Assembly: GCF_007000325.2 (NCBI RefSeq)
Contig: NZ_CP117267.1
Location: forward strand, 2,294,001 to 2,358,000
Length of the DNA: 64,000 nt
Reading direction: 5' to 3'
From: Rhizobium rhododendri
GTDB taxonomy: Bacteria; Pseudomonadota; Alphaproteobacteria; Rhizobiales; Rhizobiaceae
Shown: positions 7,827-14,759 of the stretch, piece by piece
How positions within the stretch are numbered: the stretch's first letter is position 1
How the letters are laid out: the number at the start of each line of letters is the position of its first letter
The notes under the pieces: generated by a model
The model's database searches: none
What the model saw: only the letters and a program-made list of their open reading frames with translations
Told to the model about the DNA's origin: nothing
Made by a program: the position numbers and the translations under genes

Positions 7827-9416
7827 ATGAGCAGCCATGACTACATAATCGTTGGCAGCGGCATCAATGCGCTGGTTGCGGCGGCCATGCTGGGCAAGAG
7901 GGGTCGCAAGGTTCTGATCCTCGAGCGCAACGAGCGTATCGGCGGATGCCTGCGCAGCGAGGAGATCACTGAGCCCGGCTTCGTCCACGACGTCATGGCG
8001 ACAACGATGGTGCTGTTCCTGACCTCGCCGGCCTACGGGGCGCTCGGTAAGGATCTGGAGGCGCGCGGCCTTGCTTTCTCGCATGCCGACCTGCCAACCG
8101 GCGTGCTGCGTCCGGACGGATCGAACGTCATCTTTTCCAGGGATCGCCAGCGCAACATAGCAACATTCGAAGCCCTCTCGGCAGGCGACGGCAAGACTTT
8201 CTCCGACGAAATGGACAAGCTCGGAGCCGATGCGCCATTCCTGTTCTCCCTGCTCGGCGGCGCTCTCTGGTCGGGCAACATCTTGAAGACTGTGTCCCGG
8301 CAGGCCTGGGGGCGAGGCCTTCGCAACCTTGCTGCCTGGTTCGGCAACGCTCTGACGCCCGCGCGCGGCTACCTGCAAACAGCCTACGGCTCGGACCTTG
8401 CCCGCGCACTCTGGGCACCTTGGGTGCTGCATTGCGGCCTCAGCCCGGAAGATTCCTATTCCGCCGAAATGCTGAAGGTCATCGGGTTTGCCATCGAACT
8501 TGCGGGCTGCCCGGTAGCGACAGGGGGCGCCGGCGTTCTGGTCACTGCTTTCGAACGGCTGATTGCGGACCAGGGCGGCACCATCCGTACGGGTGCCGAT
8601 GTCGCAAGCATCCTGCCCGGCCCCGGCAACGTCGCCGGCGGCGTTCGCCTTGCGGGTGGTGAAACCCTCACCGCCACCGGCGGCGTCATCTGCTCGACGA
8701 CCCCGAACCAGCTTTATGAGCGCCTGATGGCCGACTGGCCCGGGCCGCTGCCGGCACAGATCCGCAAGGATGTCTCCCAATATCGCTATGGCAAGGGCAA
8801 CATGCAGATCCACTACGCGCTGTCCGCCCCGCCCCGCTGGAAACATAACCCTGAGCTCGGCCAGGTCGCGTTGCTGCACCTGACCCCCGGCCTCGACGGT
8901 GTCTCGCGCGCCTGCAACGAATGCGAACGCGGTCTACTGCCGGCGGAACCCACCGTTTGCGTCGGCCAGCCGGTATCCTTCGACCCCAGCCGGGCGCCCG
9001 AGGGCAAGTCCATCCTCTGGCTACAATTGCCGGAAGCGCCGCGCCTGCTGAAAGGCGATGCCGCGGCCAAGATCGAGACACCGGCGGATGGCCGCTGGAC
9101 GGAGACGGTGCGCGAACAGTATGCGGATCGCATAGAGGCGTTGCTGGCGAGCCACATCGAAAACTTCGCCGAAATCAGGCTTGCCCGCCGCGCCTACTCT
9201 CCGGCCGATCTCGAGACGATGAACATGAACCTCGTCGGCGGCGACCCCTATGGCGGCCATTGTGGCCTCGACCAGTTTTTTCTCTGGCGGCCCTTCAAGT
9301 CTTCGGTTAATCACCGCACCCACATCAAGGGCCTGTACCATATCGGTGCGTCGTCCCACCCGGGCCCTGGCCTCGGCGGCGGTTCGGGTTTCCTGCTCGC
9401 ATCCTCGCTGAAATAA
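7827..9416 (+). CDS. FAD-dependent oxidoreductase, phytoene desaturase-like (paralogue 2)
   Basis: Flavoprotein of 529 residues, paralogue of the product of 4465-6033. The FAD fold YIIVGSGINALVAAAMLGKR lies at the N-terminus, and the C-terminal FAD-closing segment is HIGASSHPGPGLGGGSGF. ATG 7827 is used, since the upstream TTG at 7812 adds only five residues. A MarR regulator gene starts 25 bases downstream and is probably co-transcribed. The substrate is unknown. Two divergent paralogues flanking a ring-opening hydrolase suggest consecutive oxidations, or two subunits, acting on the same pathway intermediate. Confidence 0.85.
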   Translation: MSSHDYIIVGSGINALVAAAMLGKRGRKVLILERNERIGGCLRSEEITEPGFVHDVMATTMVLFLTSPAYGALGKDLEARGLAFSHADLPTGVLRPDGSNVIFSRDRQRNIATFEALSAGDGKTFSDEMDKLGADAPFLFSLLGGALWSGNILKTVSRQAWGRGLRNLAAWFGNALTPARGYLQTAYGSDLARALWAPWVLHCGLSPEDSYSAEMLKVIGFAIELAGCPVATGGAGVLVTAFERLIADQGGTIRTGADVASILPGPGNVAGGVRLAGGETLTATGGVICSTTPNQLYERLMADWPGPLPAQIRKDVSQYRYGKGNMQIHYALSAPPRWKHNPELGQVALLHLTPGLDGVSRACNECERGLLPAEPTVCVGQPVSFDPSRAPEGKSILWLQLPEAPRLLKGDAAAKIETPADGRWTETVREQYADRIEALLASHIENFAEIRLARRAYSPADLETMNMNLVGGDPYGGHCGLDQFFLWRPFKSSVNHRTHIKGLYHIGASSHPGPGLGGGSGFLLASSLK

Positions 9417-9441
9417 CAGGAAGACGAGGAGGCGTGTGTTC

Positions 9442-9948
9442 ATGGAAGAACGGTTTTCAGGTGTCGTGCTCAGGCGCAAGGACGATGGCTACGATGCCCG
9501 CCCGACCATGGGCGAGATCGGCCTGAACCATTTCGCGCCCTATCTGATGAACCGGCTGATGTCCCGCTGGAACGCCAACATGGCCGACGAGCTGAAGGAA
9601 CTGGACATCTCGACCGCCAAGATGCGGGCGCTGGCGGTGCTCAGCGTCTCGACCTCAGTGACCATCAACGAGCTGTCGATCTTCGCCGTGACCGAGCAGT
9701 CGACAATGAGCCGGACGCTGGATTCGCTGGAAACCCAGGGCTACATCCGTCGGCAACCGCGCGCCGAAGACATGCGCATCCGCGATGTCTCGATCACCGA
9801 GGAAGGCCGTGCCGCCTTCGAAAAAGTCTGGCCGACGATGTACGACCTGTTGCTGCAGATGTTCGACGGCGTCGAGGAAGCCGAATACCGCGCCTTCATC
9901 GGAACGCTGCACAAGGTGCTGCACAATATCCGCAAGCACGAGATCTGA
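9442..9948 (+). CDS. MarR family transcriptional regulator (intact copy)
   Basis: Regulator of 168 residues. The helix-turn-helix covers INELSIFAVTEQSTMSRTLD, and the wing is RQPRAEDMRIRDVSITEEGR. GAGGAGG at 9426-9432 is nine bases from ATG 9442, which is preferred over GTG 9436. It is probably co-transcribed with the preceding FAD oxidoreductase gene. It is a second candidate sensor for the aromatic compound degraded by this locus. From codon 59 onward the gene is duplicated just downstream. The duplicated part encodes exactly the same amino acids despite nine silent base changes. Confidence 0.9.
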   Translation: MEERFSGVVLRRKDDGYDARPTMGEIGLNHFAPYLMNRLMSRWNANMADELKELDISTAKMRALAVLSVSTSVTINELSIFAVTEQSTMSRTLDSLETQGYIRRQPRAEDMRIRDVSITEEGRAAFEKVWPTMYDLLLQMFDGVEEAEYRAFIGTLHKVLHNIRKHEI

Positions 9949-10009
9949 GGACCGCAGAGCGGCTGTGGCGCGTCGTGACAAAATCTGCGGGAGTTGGTAC
10001 TATCGGACC

Positions 10010-10132
10010 ATGGACCGGAAAGAAGTCATTACCCGCCTGAAAGCCACCGAGCCGCAGATACGCGCGCTGGGTGTTGATGCTCTCTATCTGTACGGCTCAT
10101 ATGCCAGCGACAGCGCGCGCAGTGATAGCGAT
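10010..10132 (+). pseudogene. Truncated MNT nucleotidyltransferase fragment
   Basis: The first 41 codons of the antitoxin gene, identical to 10525-10647, run as far as SDSD in the catalytic motif. The frame then enters the duplicated MarR sequence out of frame. The fragment lacks the rest of the metal-binding motif and the C-terminal half, so it cannot be active. It was created by the 515-bp duplication. Confidence 0.9.
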
Positions 10133-10463
10133 CAAGATGCGGGCGCTGGCGGTGCTCAGCGTCTCGACGTCAGTGACCATCAACGAGCTGTCGATCTTCG
10201 CCGTGACCGAGCAGTCGACAATGAGCCGGACGCTGGATTCGCTGGAAACCCAGGGCTATATCCGCCGGCAACCGCGCGCCGAAGACATGCGTATCCGCGA
10301 TGTCTCGATCACCGAGGAAGGCCGCGCCGCCTTCGAGAAAGTCTGGCCGACGATGTACGACCTGCTGCTGCAGATGTTCGACGGCGTCGAGGAAGCCGAA
10401 TACCGCGCCTTCATCGGAACGCTGCACAAGGTGCTGCATAATATCCGCAAGCACGAGATTTGA
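10133..10463 (+). pseudogene. 5'-truncated MarR duplicate
   Basis: This copy of the MarR gene lacks about the first 58 codons, which hold the N-terminal dimerisation helix, but keeps the winged helix and C-terminus. The amino acids are identical to those of the intact gene. An in-frame chimeric ORF of 130 residues beginning at 10071 (upstream bases from the nucleotidyltransferase fragment read in another frame) could in principle be translated into a DNA-binding fragment. It is called a pseudogene because its own start and promoter are gone. Confidence 0.8.
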
Positions 10464-10524
10464 GGGCCGCGGAGCGGCTGCGGCGCGTGATGACAAAATC
10501 TTCGGGAGTTGGTACTATCGGACC

Positions 10525-10824
10525 ATGGACCGGAAAGAAGTCATTACCCGCCTGAAAGCCACCGAGCCGCAGATACGCGCGCTGGGTGTTGATGCTCTCT
10601 ATCTGTACGGCTCATATGCCAGCGACAGCGCGCGCAGTGATAGCGATATTGATGTCTTGGTCGATTTTTGTCCGGAGAGCGGCAAGGGCCTGACAGCTTT
10701 CATGATGCCTTACCAACTTTTGGAAGACCAGTTCCCAGGCGTCGAAATTGGTTACGGTACGCGGGAGTCAATTTCGCCTGCCTATCGCGCCTCTGTAGAG
10801 CAAAGCGCGATCAGAGTATTCTGA
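10525..10824 (+). CDS. MntA-like nucleotidyltransferase (antitoxin)
   Basis: Minimal nucleotidyltransferase of 99 residues. The motif GSYASDSARSDSDIDVLVDF fits the GSX10DXD signature of MntA antitoxins. These silence HEPN toxins by adding AMP to a tyrosine. The stop codon overlaps the start of the HEPN gene by one base, the classic two-gene arrangement. The 5' part lies inside the 515-bp duplication and is the only complete copy. Function as an antitoxin is inferred from family and context. Confidence 0.88.
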   Translation: MDRKEVITRLKATEPQIRALGVDALYLYGSYASDSARSDSDIDVLVDFCPESGKGLTAFMMPYQLLEDQFPGVEIGYGTRESISPAYRASVEQSAIRVF

Positions 10825-11174
10825 TGACCTCAGCGAAGAGTGTGCATGTCCGCTTGCTGCACATTCTGGAGAACATCGATGGCATTCTGTCTGCCACAAA
10901 GGATGTGAAGCCGGATGCGATCGCCGACGATTTTTTGGTCCTGCGCGCCATAGAGCGCTGCATTCAGATTATATCCGAGGCAGCGAAGGAATTGCCCTCC
11001 AAAATGCGTTCGAGCGAACCCGATATTTCCTGGCGTGCCATCATTGGCATCGGCAATCTGCTGAGACATGAATATTACCGCATTCGACCGGGCGACCTAT
11101 GGGACATTATCCACGTCCACTTGCCCAAACTACGACCAGCCATTGCAAGGCTTCTGTCAGAGGCAGAACAATGA
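10824..11174 (+). CDS. HepT-like HEPN domain protein (DUF86)
   Basis: Helical protein of 116 residues, partner of the MntA-like protein. HEPN toxins are RNases with an RX4-6H motif. Here the region reads GIGNLLRHEYYRI. The His and the Tyr that MntA modifies are present, but Gly stands where RN-type proteins have the catalytic Arg, and an Arg directly precedes the His. This matches a DUF86 variant and may change or remove RNase activity. ATG 10824 overlaps the upstream TGA. About 110 bases without features separate it from the next gene. Confidence 0.85.
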   Translation: MTSAKSVHVRLLHILENIDGILSATKDVKPDAIADDFLVLRAIERCIQIISEAAKELPSKMRSSEPDISWRAIIGIGNLLRHEYYRIRPGDLWDIIHVHLPKLRPAIARLLSEAEQ

Positions 11175-11285
11175 CTGCTACGCCAGTCAGTCCAGCAAAT
11201 TATCACGCCTTCGACCCCAGCCCCAAAAGCATGGGGCCAGAGTGTGAGGTAGCCGCTACACATGTCCGGTTCGGACGCGGGCGTG

Positions 11286-11465
11286 CTATTGGGTCTGGGT
11301 GGTGACCGCAGGCTGCGGAGTGGTTGCGTCGGGGGCATTGGCCTTTCCGACGAAATACATTCCGCCCACAAAGATCACGCAGGCAACCACCGTGATCGCT
11401 GCCAGCTTGGCAATCGATCCCACGCTGGTCCGTTCCGTACCAAAACCCATCTCTTCTGAAGTCAT
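11286..11465 (-). CDS. Small single-pass membrane protein (59 aa)
   Basis: A short gene with a strong ribosome site, GGAGGAG, about nine bases before ATG 11465. The product starts MTSEEMGFGTERTS, then has one hydrophobic helix (LAAITVVACVIFVGGMYFV, about residues 21-39) and a polar Thr/Gln/Pro-rich tail ending TTQTQ. It resembles the small membrane proteins common in rhizobia, which often have stress or envelope roles, but no function is known. It stands alone downstream of the MFS gene on the same strand, with a perfect inverted repeat (11543-11566) upstream. Confidence 0.72.
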   Translation of the reverse strand: MTSEEMGFGTERTSVGSIAKLAAITVVACVIFVGGMYFVGKANAPDATTPQPAVTTQTQ

Positions 11466-11542
11466 CGTTTAAAAACTCCTCCGTTGATGCGAGCGCTTCT
11501 CCTCTTCGCCCGCATCTGGGAAGGGTAACACAGCTTTTCCCC

Positions 11543-11566
11543 GGTTACATCCCCTAAGATGTAACC
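11543..11566. promoter_or_regulatory. Perfect inverted repeat upstream of the small membrane gene
   Basis: GGTTACATC (11543-11551) and GATGTAACC (11558-11566) are exact inverse complements separated by six bases. The element lies 78 bases upstream of the 59-residue gene and downstream of the MFS stop. No T-run follows, so an operator is as likely as a terminator. Confidence 0.45.
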
Positions 11567-11652
11567 CAGGCATATCTACACGTATTGCGGTGCAACATGC
11601 AGTGGCCGGAGAACTGGCGCAGTGCAACATCGACCGGTTTCCGACCGCCACG

Positions 11653-12957
11653 TTAACCTGCTGGTTTGTTGGGGATCAGCGCGGTTGCGCCGGCTGCAAT
11701 TGCCGCGATGATCGCGAAGACGTAGAAATTCCACTCGGGCGCAACCGCGATGCTGGCGATATAGCCGCCGATCAACGGCCCCAGCAATGCTCCGATCCGC
11801 GCGAAGCTCAGAGCCCAACCGGTGCCGGCCGCGCGGACAGAGGGCTTGAGATAGTGGGCGAGATAGCCGGTCAGGATGAGCGACGCCGACACCGTGCCGA
11901 AACCCGCCACGGCTACGACCGCGTAGTTCAGCAGGATCGAACCCTTGAAGGCGAGTGCGGCGATACCGATAGCGCCGAGCAGGTACGACAGGGTGACCGT
12001 CAGCTTCACGCCGAATCTATCCGCCCATTGCCCGAGCACGATACCACCGATCGCCGACGTAAAGGAAAAGACGGCAAGGAAGAGCAGGCTGTCGCCAAGA
12101 TCATACCCGCTCTTGCGCATGATCTGCGGCAGCCATTGCGCCAGCCCGTAGACCAGCAGCAGCCCCATGAACAGCGCTAGCCAGAAACATATCGTCGCAA
12201 AGGCGTTTTTCGGTGAGAAGATTTCGCCGAGTGCAGTTCGCCAGCCGACCATCTCCCTGGTGTGGGAAGGTTCAACCGGGACCGGCAGACGGAGCCGCGT
12301 GGCCAGCTTCGCAGCCGCCTCGTTGCGCTTGCGGGAGACAAGATAGTCCAGCGATTCTGGCAGCAACCAGGCCATGACGGGGACACAGAGCAACGGCAGC
12401 GCGCCGATCAGCACCACCGGTCGCCAACCGTAATCCGCAAGCAGCCCCCGACCGACCAAGGCCGCCGCAAACAGCCCCAGCGAATAGCCGGAATACATTA
12501 TGCCGTAGTTCAGGCTCTTCCTCCTGGCCGGGGAATACTCGATAGTCAACGCCGCGGCGATGGGGATTATGCCGCCGAGACCGAGCCCCGCCACGAAGCG
12601 GCTGATGGCAAAGACGGTGGGCGTCGGCGCTGCCGAGGTGACGATCATGCAGACCGCGAACAGCGACAGGCAGCACAGAAACATCGGCTTGCGTCCGTAG
12701 AGATCGCTCAGCGTACCGATCAGGATACCACCGACCAGCATGCCGAAAATGGTGTAGCTGCCCATGGCGCCAAGCTGCATCGGCGTCAGACCCCAGGCGC
12801 TGTCGGTCGAGAGCGCCGGCAGGATGGCACCGAGCACGCCAACGTCATAGCCCTCAGCAAAAATGGCAAACCAGCACAGGAGTACCACCATCAAACCGGT
12901 GTTCTGGCGTCTGGCAGAGGTACCCGCGTCGACCCCGGATGCTTGAAGATCGTCCAT
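11653..12957 (-). CDS. MFS transporter, aromatic acid:H+ symporter (AAHS)-like
   Basis: Major facilitator of 434 residues with twelve predicted helices. The first helix contains the aspartate in EGYDVGVLGAILPAL, the loop SDLYGRKP follows helix 2, and the second half has GQWADRFGVK. These are marks of the AAHS group, which imports benzoates and related aromatic acids with protons. ATG 12957 has AAAGGGGA shortly upstream and was chosen over a start 19 codons earlier. It lies in the same orientation as iorB but 230 bases downstream of it, with a repeat copy between them. It may import the substrate of the surrounding pathway; this is inferred. Confidence 0.87.
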   Translation of the reverse strand: MDDLQASGVDAGTSARRQNTGLMVVLLCWFAIFAEGYDVGVLGAILPALSTDSAWGLTPMQLGAMGSYTIFGMLVGGILIGTLSDLYGRKPMFLCCLSLFAVCMIVTSAAPTPTVFAISRFVAGLGLGGIIPIAAALTIEYSPARRKSLNYGIMYSGYSLGLFAAALVGRGLLADYGWRPVVLIGALPLLCVPVMAWLLPESLDYLVSRKRNEAAAKLATRLRLPVPVEPSHTREMVGWRTALGEIFSPKNAFATICFWLALFMGLLLVYGLAQWLPQIMRKSGYDLGDSLLFLAVFSFTSAIGGIVLGQWADRFGVKLTVTLSYLLGAIGIAALAFKGSILLNYAVVAVAGFGTVSASLILTGYLAHYLKPSVRAAGTGWALSFARIGALLGPLIGGYIASIAVAPEWNFYVFAIIAAIAAGATALIPNKPAG

Positions 12958-12992
12958 CCAGTTCCCCTTTATTTTCAACCGTTCCGTCCTCA

Positions 12993-13044
12993 CCCTCATC
13001 GCTGTGCTTGTCACAGCAATCCAGCCACGGTGCGCTGCGCCGTG
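12993..13044 (+). repeat. Mosaic palindromic repeat, copy 4
   Basis: CCCTCATCGCTGTGCTTG with TCACAGCAATCCAG is followed by a CCACGGTGCGCTGCGCCGTG hairpin. It lies in the 232-base spacer between the MFS gene and iorB, which otherwise shows no gene or clear terminator. Confidence 0.78.
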
Positions 13045-13189
13045 AGGAGACCCTTGCCGCTCTGGAAAAAAAGCAGCTCGCCCAACGAATTAGGCACCTG
13101 ACAACGGTGACGGGCACTAGAACGAGACAAAAGCGCCTCTCCCGCACACGATGGCCTTCGCCCCAAAGCGTCGGCAATCCCTCCACCCT

Positions 13190-14749
13190 CTAAAGCGTTG
13201 CCACCGTCTTTAGCGCGCCATCGAGCGCGATACCGCTTTCGTCGAGCAGGGCTGCTTGGCGCAGGCGCTTCATCCAGGCGGCACCGTCCTCCCGATCTCG
13301 CAACAGCGGCAGCGCCGACATGACACGGTCGAATTTCGACAGGCCGCGGGCGTGGGTGTCGGAGTAGCCCTTGACGAGGCGCCTGTTGTTGAGCACCTCG
13401 ACGGCGAGATCGTAGTTGGCAGCGAGCAGGCCGGTGGCCATTGCGAGCCAGGCGTCACGGTGTGCCATCTCACGGGAATGGCGCAATGTTCCCCGGCGTG
13501 TCCCGCGCAAAGCCGAAACGGCATAAAGGCTTAGGAACCAGAACAGCGTTCCCGTTTGCACCCTTCGCCCCTTGTTGACGAGGCGATCGAGCCGGGCAAA
13601 CAGCTTCGGCCGGTTTTCGATCCACAGGCCCAGCCGCTTCGGAAGAGTGCCGCAGATCTCCTCCATGCGCGGATGCATATACTCTGTCATGTAGACGATC
13701 TGGTCGGCCTTTGCCCCGACCTCCTTGCGAACCCGGTCGAAACGGGATGCCCGCACCTTCAGGTCGGCAACGCGGATGACATCGTCATAGGCCATCGAGA
13801 TCGCGACGTATTTCGCTGCCTGAACGGTGAACGCGAAGCCTTTTCCCGCGCCGCCATATCTGCGGTCGAGTTCAAGCAGACTTGCCACGCGGCTCAGATA
13901 TTCGTCGCCATAGGCCGGATCCTGGAAATCCGTCAGCTTCCTGGCGCCGGCAAAGAGCAGCGGATGAGCCTCTTCCGGAAATTCGGCACGGATGCGGTAG
14001 ACGATCCTGTCGAGAGAGGGATGTCCTGCCGTCTCGGGCAGCGCGTCGAAATGCTTGTGCGGCGTCGCCGAGACCACATCGTTGGTCCTCGCCGTCGCCC
14101 GCTCGAAGGCGGCATTGAAAGCCTTCAGGCTCGGCTCGATGCCTTTTCCGCCGCCGCGAATGGTCGCCTCGAATGCCTCCCTTGAAAAGGGCAGCACACC
14201 GGCGGCGGCCAGCGCCCCGAACATGGACGCGGAAATGACGCTGCCGTTTTTGGCCGCCAGCGTATCCATGTCGAAGGCGATAATCCGCTTGGCGGCAAAA
14301 TCCGTGGCTTCGACGACAACTTCGGGATTGCCGATGCCATCACCCGGCTTCTCCTTCTCGCCGACCGCCAGCGCGCGGTGCGTCGAGGCAATCAACGTCG
14401 TACGATCCGGCGTCACCAGGCCGCGCAGAACGGAGCGTCCGGCTTCCATCAGTTCGGCGGCCAGCACGATATCGACGTCGCCCGGCGTCGGCATCAGCGC
14501 AAAGATCGGATGGCGGCCCTCGCGGGCGGGCAACAGTTCGAGATAGTAGATGGTGGCGCCGGTACGCTGGGCGACGCCGGGGACAGACGTCGTCTGTGCC
14601 ATCCAGCCTTGGCTTTCCGCCAGCCCGACGATCCAGTCGGCAAGCACCCCGCCGCCCTGGCCGCCCATGGCGAGAATGGCAATCGAGATCGGCTTGTCCG
14701 TCGACAGGCGAATGGCGCCGACGGCCGTTGTAGCAACATGCTCGTTCAT
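13190..14749 (-). CDS. iorB: Indolepyruvate oxidoreductase-type subunit beta (long form)
   Basis: Protein of 519 residues. The first roughly 200 residues are the gamma domain of 2-oxoacid:ferredoxin oxidoreductases (ISIAILAMGGQGGGVLADW and VPGVAQRTGATIYYLEL). The remaining 300 form the long C-terminal extension typical of alphaproteobacterial forms. ATG 14749 follows GAGGGGATCGCC and was preferred over the longer frame. It starts ten bases after iorA ends, so the two are one operon. Together they decarboxylate a 2-oxoacid and make its CoA thioester, passing electrons to ferredoxin. In this locus isatinate may be the real oxoacid instead of indolepyruvate. Confidence 0.9.
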   Translation of the reverse strand: MNEHVATTAVGAIRLSTDKPISIAILAMGGQGGGVLADWIVGLAESQGWMAQTTSVPGVAQRTGATIYYLELLPAREGRHPIFALMPTPGDVDIVLAAELMEAGRSVLRGLVTPDRTTLIASTHRALAVGEKEKPGDGIGNPEVVVEATDFAAKRIIAFDMDTLAAKNGSVISASMFGALAAAGVLPFSREAFEATIRGGGKGIEPSLKAFNAAFERATARTNDVVSATPHKHFDALPETAGHPSLDRIVYRIRAEFPEEAHPLLFAGARKLTDFQDPAYGDEYLSRVASLLELDRRYGGAGKGFAFTVQAAKYVAISMAYDDVIRVADLKVRASRFDRVRKEVGAKADQIVYMTEYMHPRMEEICGTLPKRLGLWIENRPKLFARLDRLVNKGRRVQTGTLFWFLSLYAVSALRGTRRGTLRHSREMAHRDAWLAMATGLLAANYDLAVEVLNNRRLVKGYSDTHARGLSKFDRVMSALPLLRDREDGAAWMKRLRQAALLDESGIALDGALKTVATL

Positions 14750-14759
14750 GGCGATCCCC

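Larger units (their letters stand above)
9618..10647 (+). repeat. Imperfect 515-bp tandem duplication (9618-10132 and 10133-10647)
   Basis: Two head-to-tail copies offset by exactly 515 bases. Each contains the 3' part of the MarR gene, the spacer and the first 123 bases of the nucleotidyltransferase gene. The nucleotidyltransferase part is identical between copies. The MarR part carries nine differences, all silent, and the spacer carries about six more. Because 515 is not a multiple of three, both genes are broken at the internal junction (10132/10133) and survive intact only at the outer ends. Confidence 0.93.

Noticed and set aside
7165..7830. Frame with a poly-Glu-Ala stretch
   Set aside because: It is produced by the 9-bp tandem repeat and flanking mosaic repeats; no ribosome site and no homology pattern.
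4465..9416. Carotenoid desaturase role for the two flavoproteins
   Set aside because: No phytoene synthase, geranylgeranyl diphosphate synthase or other carotenoid gene nearby; context is aromatic or indolic catabolism.
9618..10647. Insertion sequence as cause of the duplication
   Set aside because: No transposase or terminal inverted repeats; the unit is gene sequence joined head to tail.
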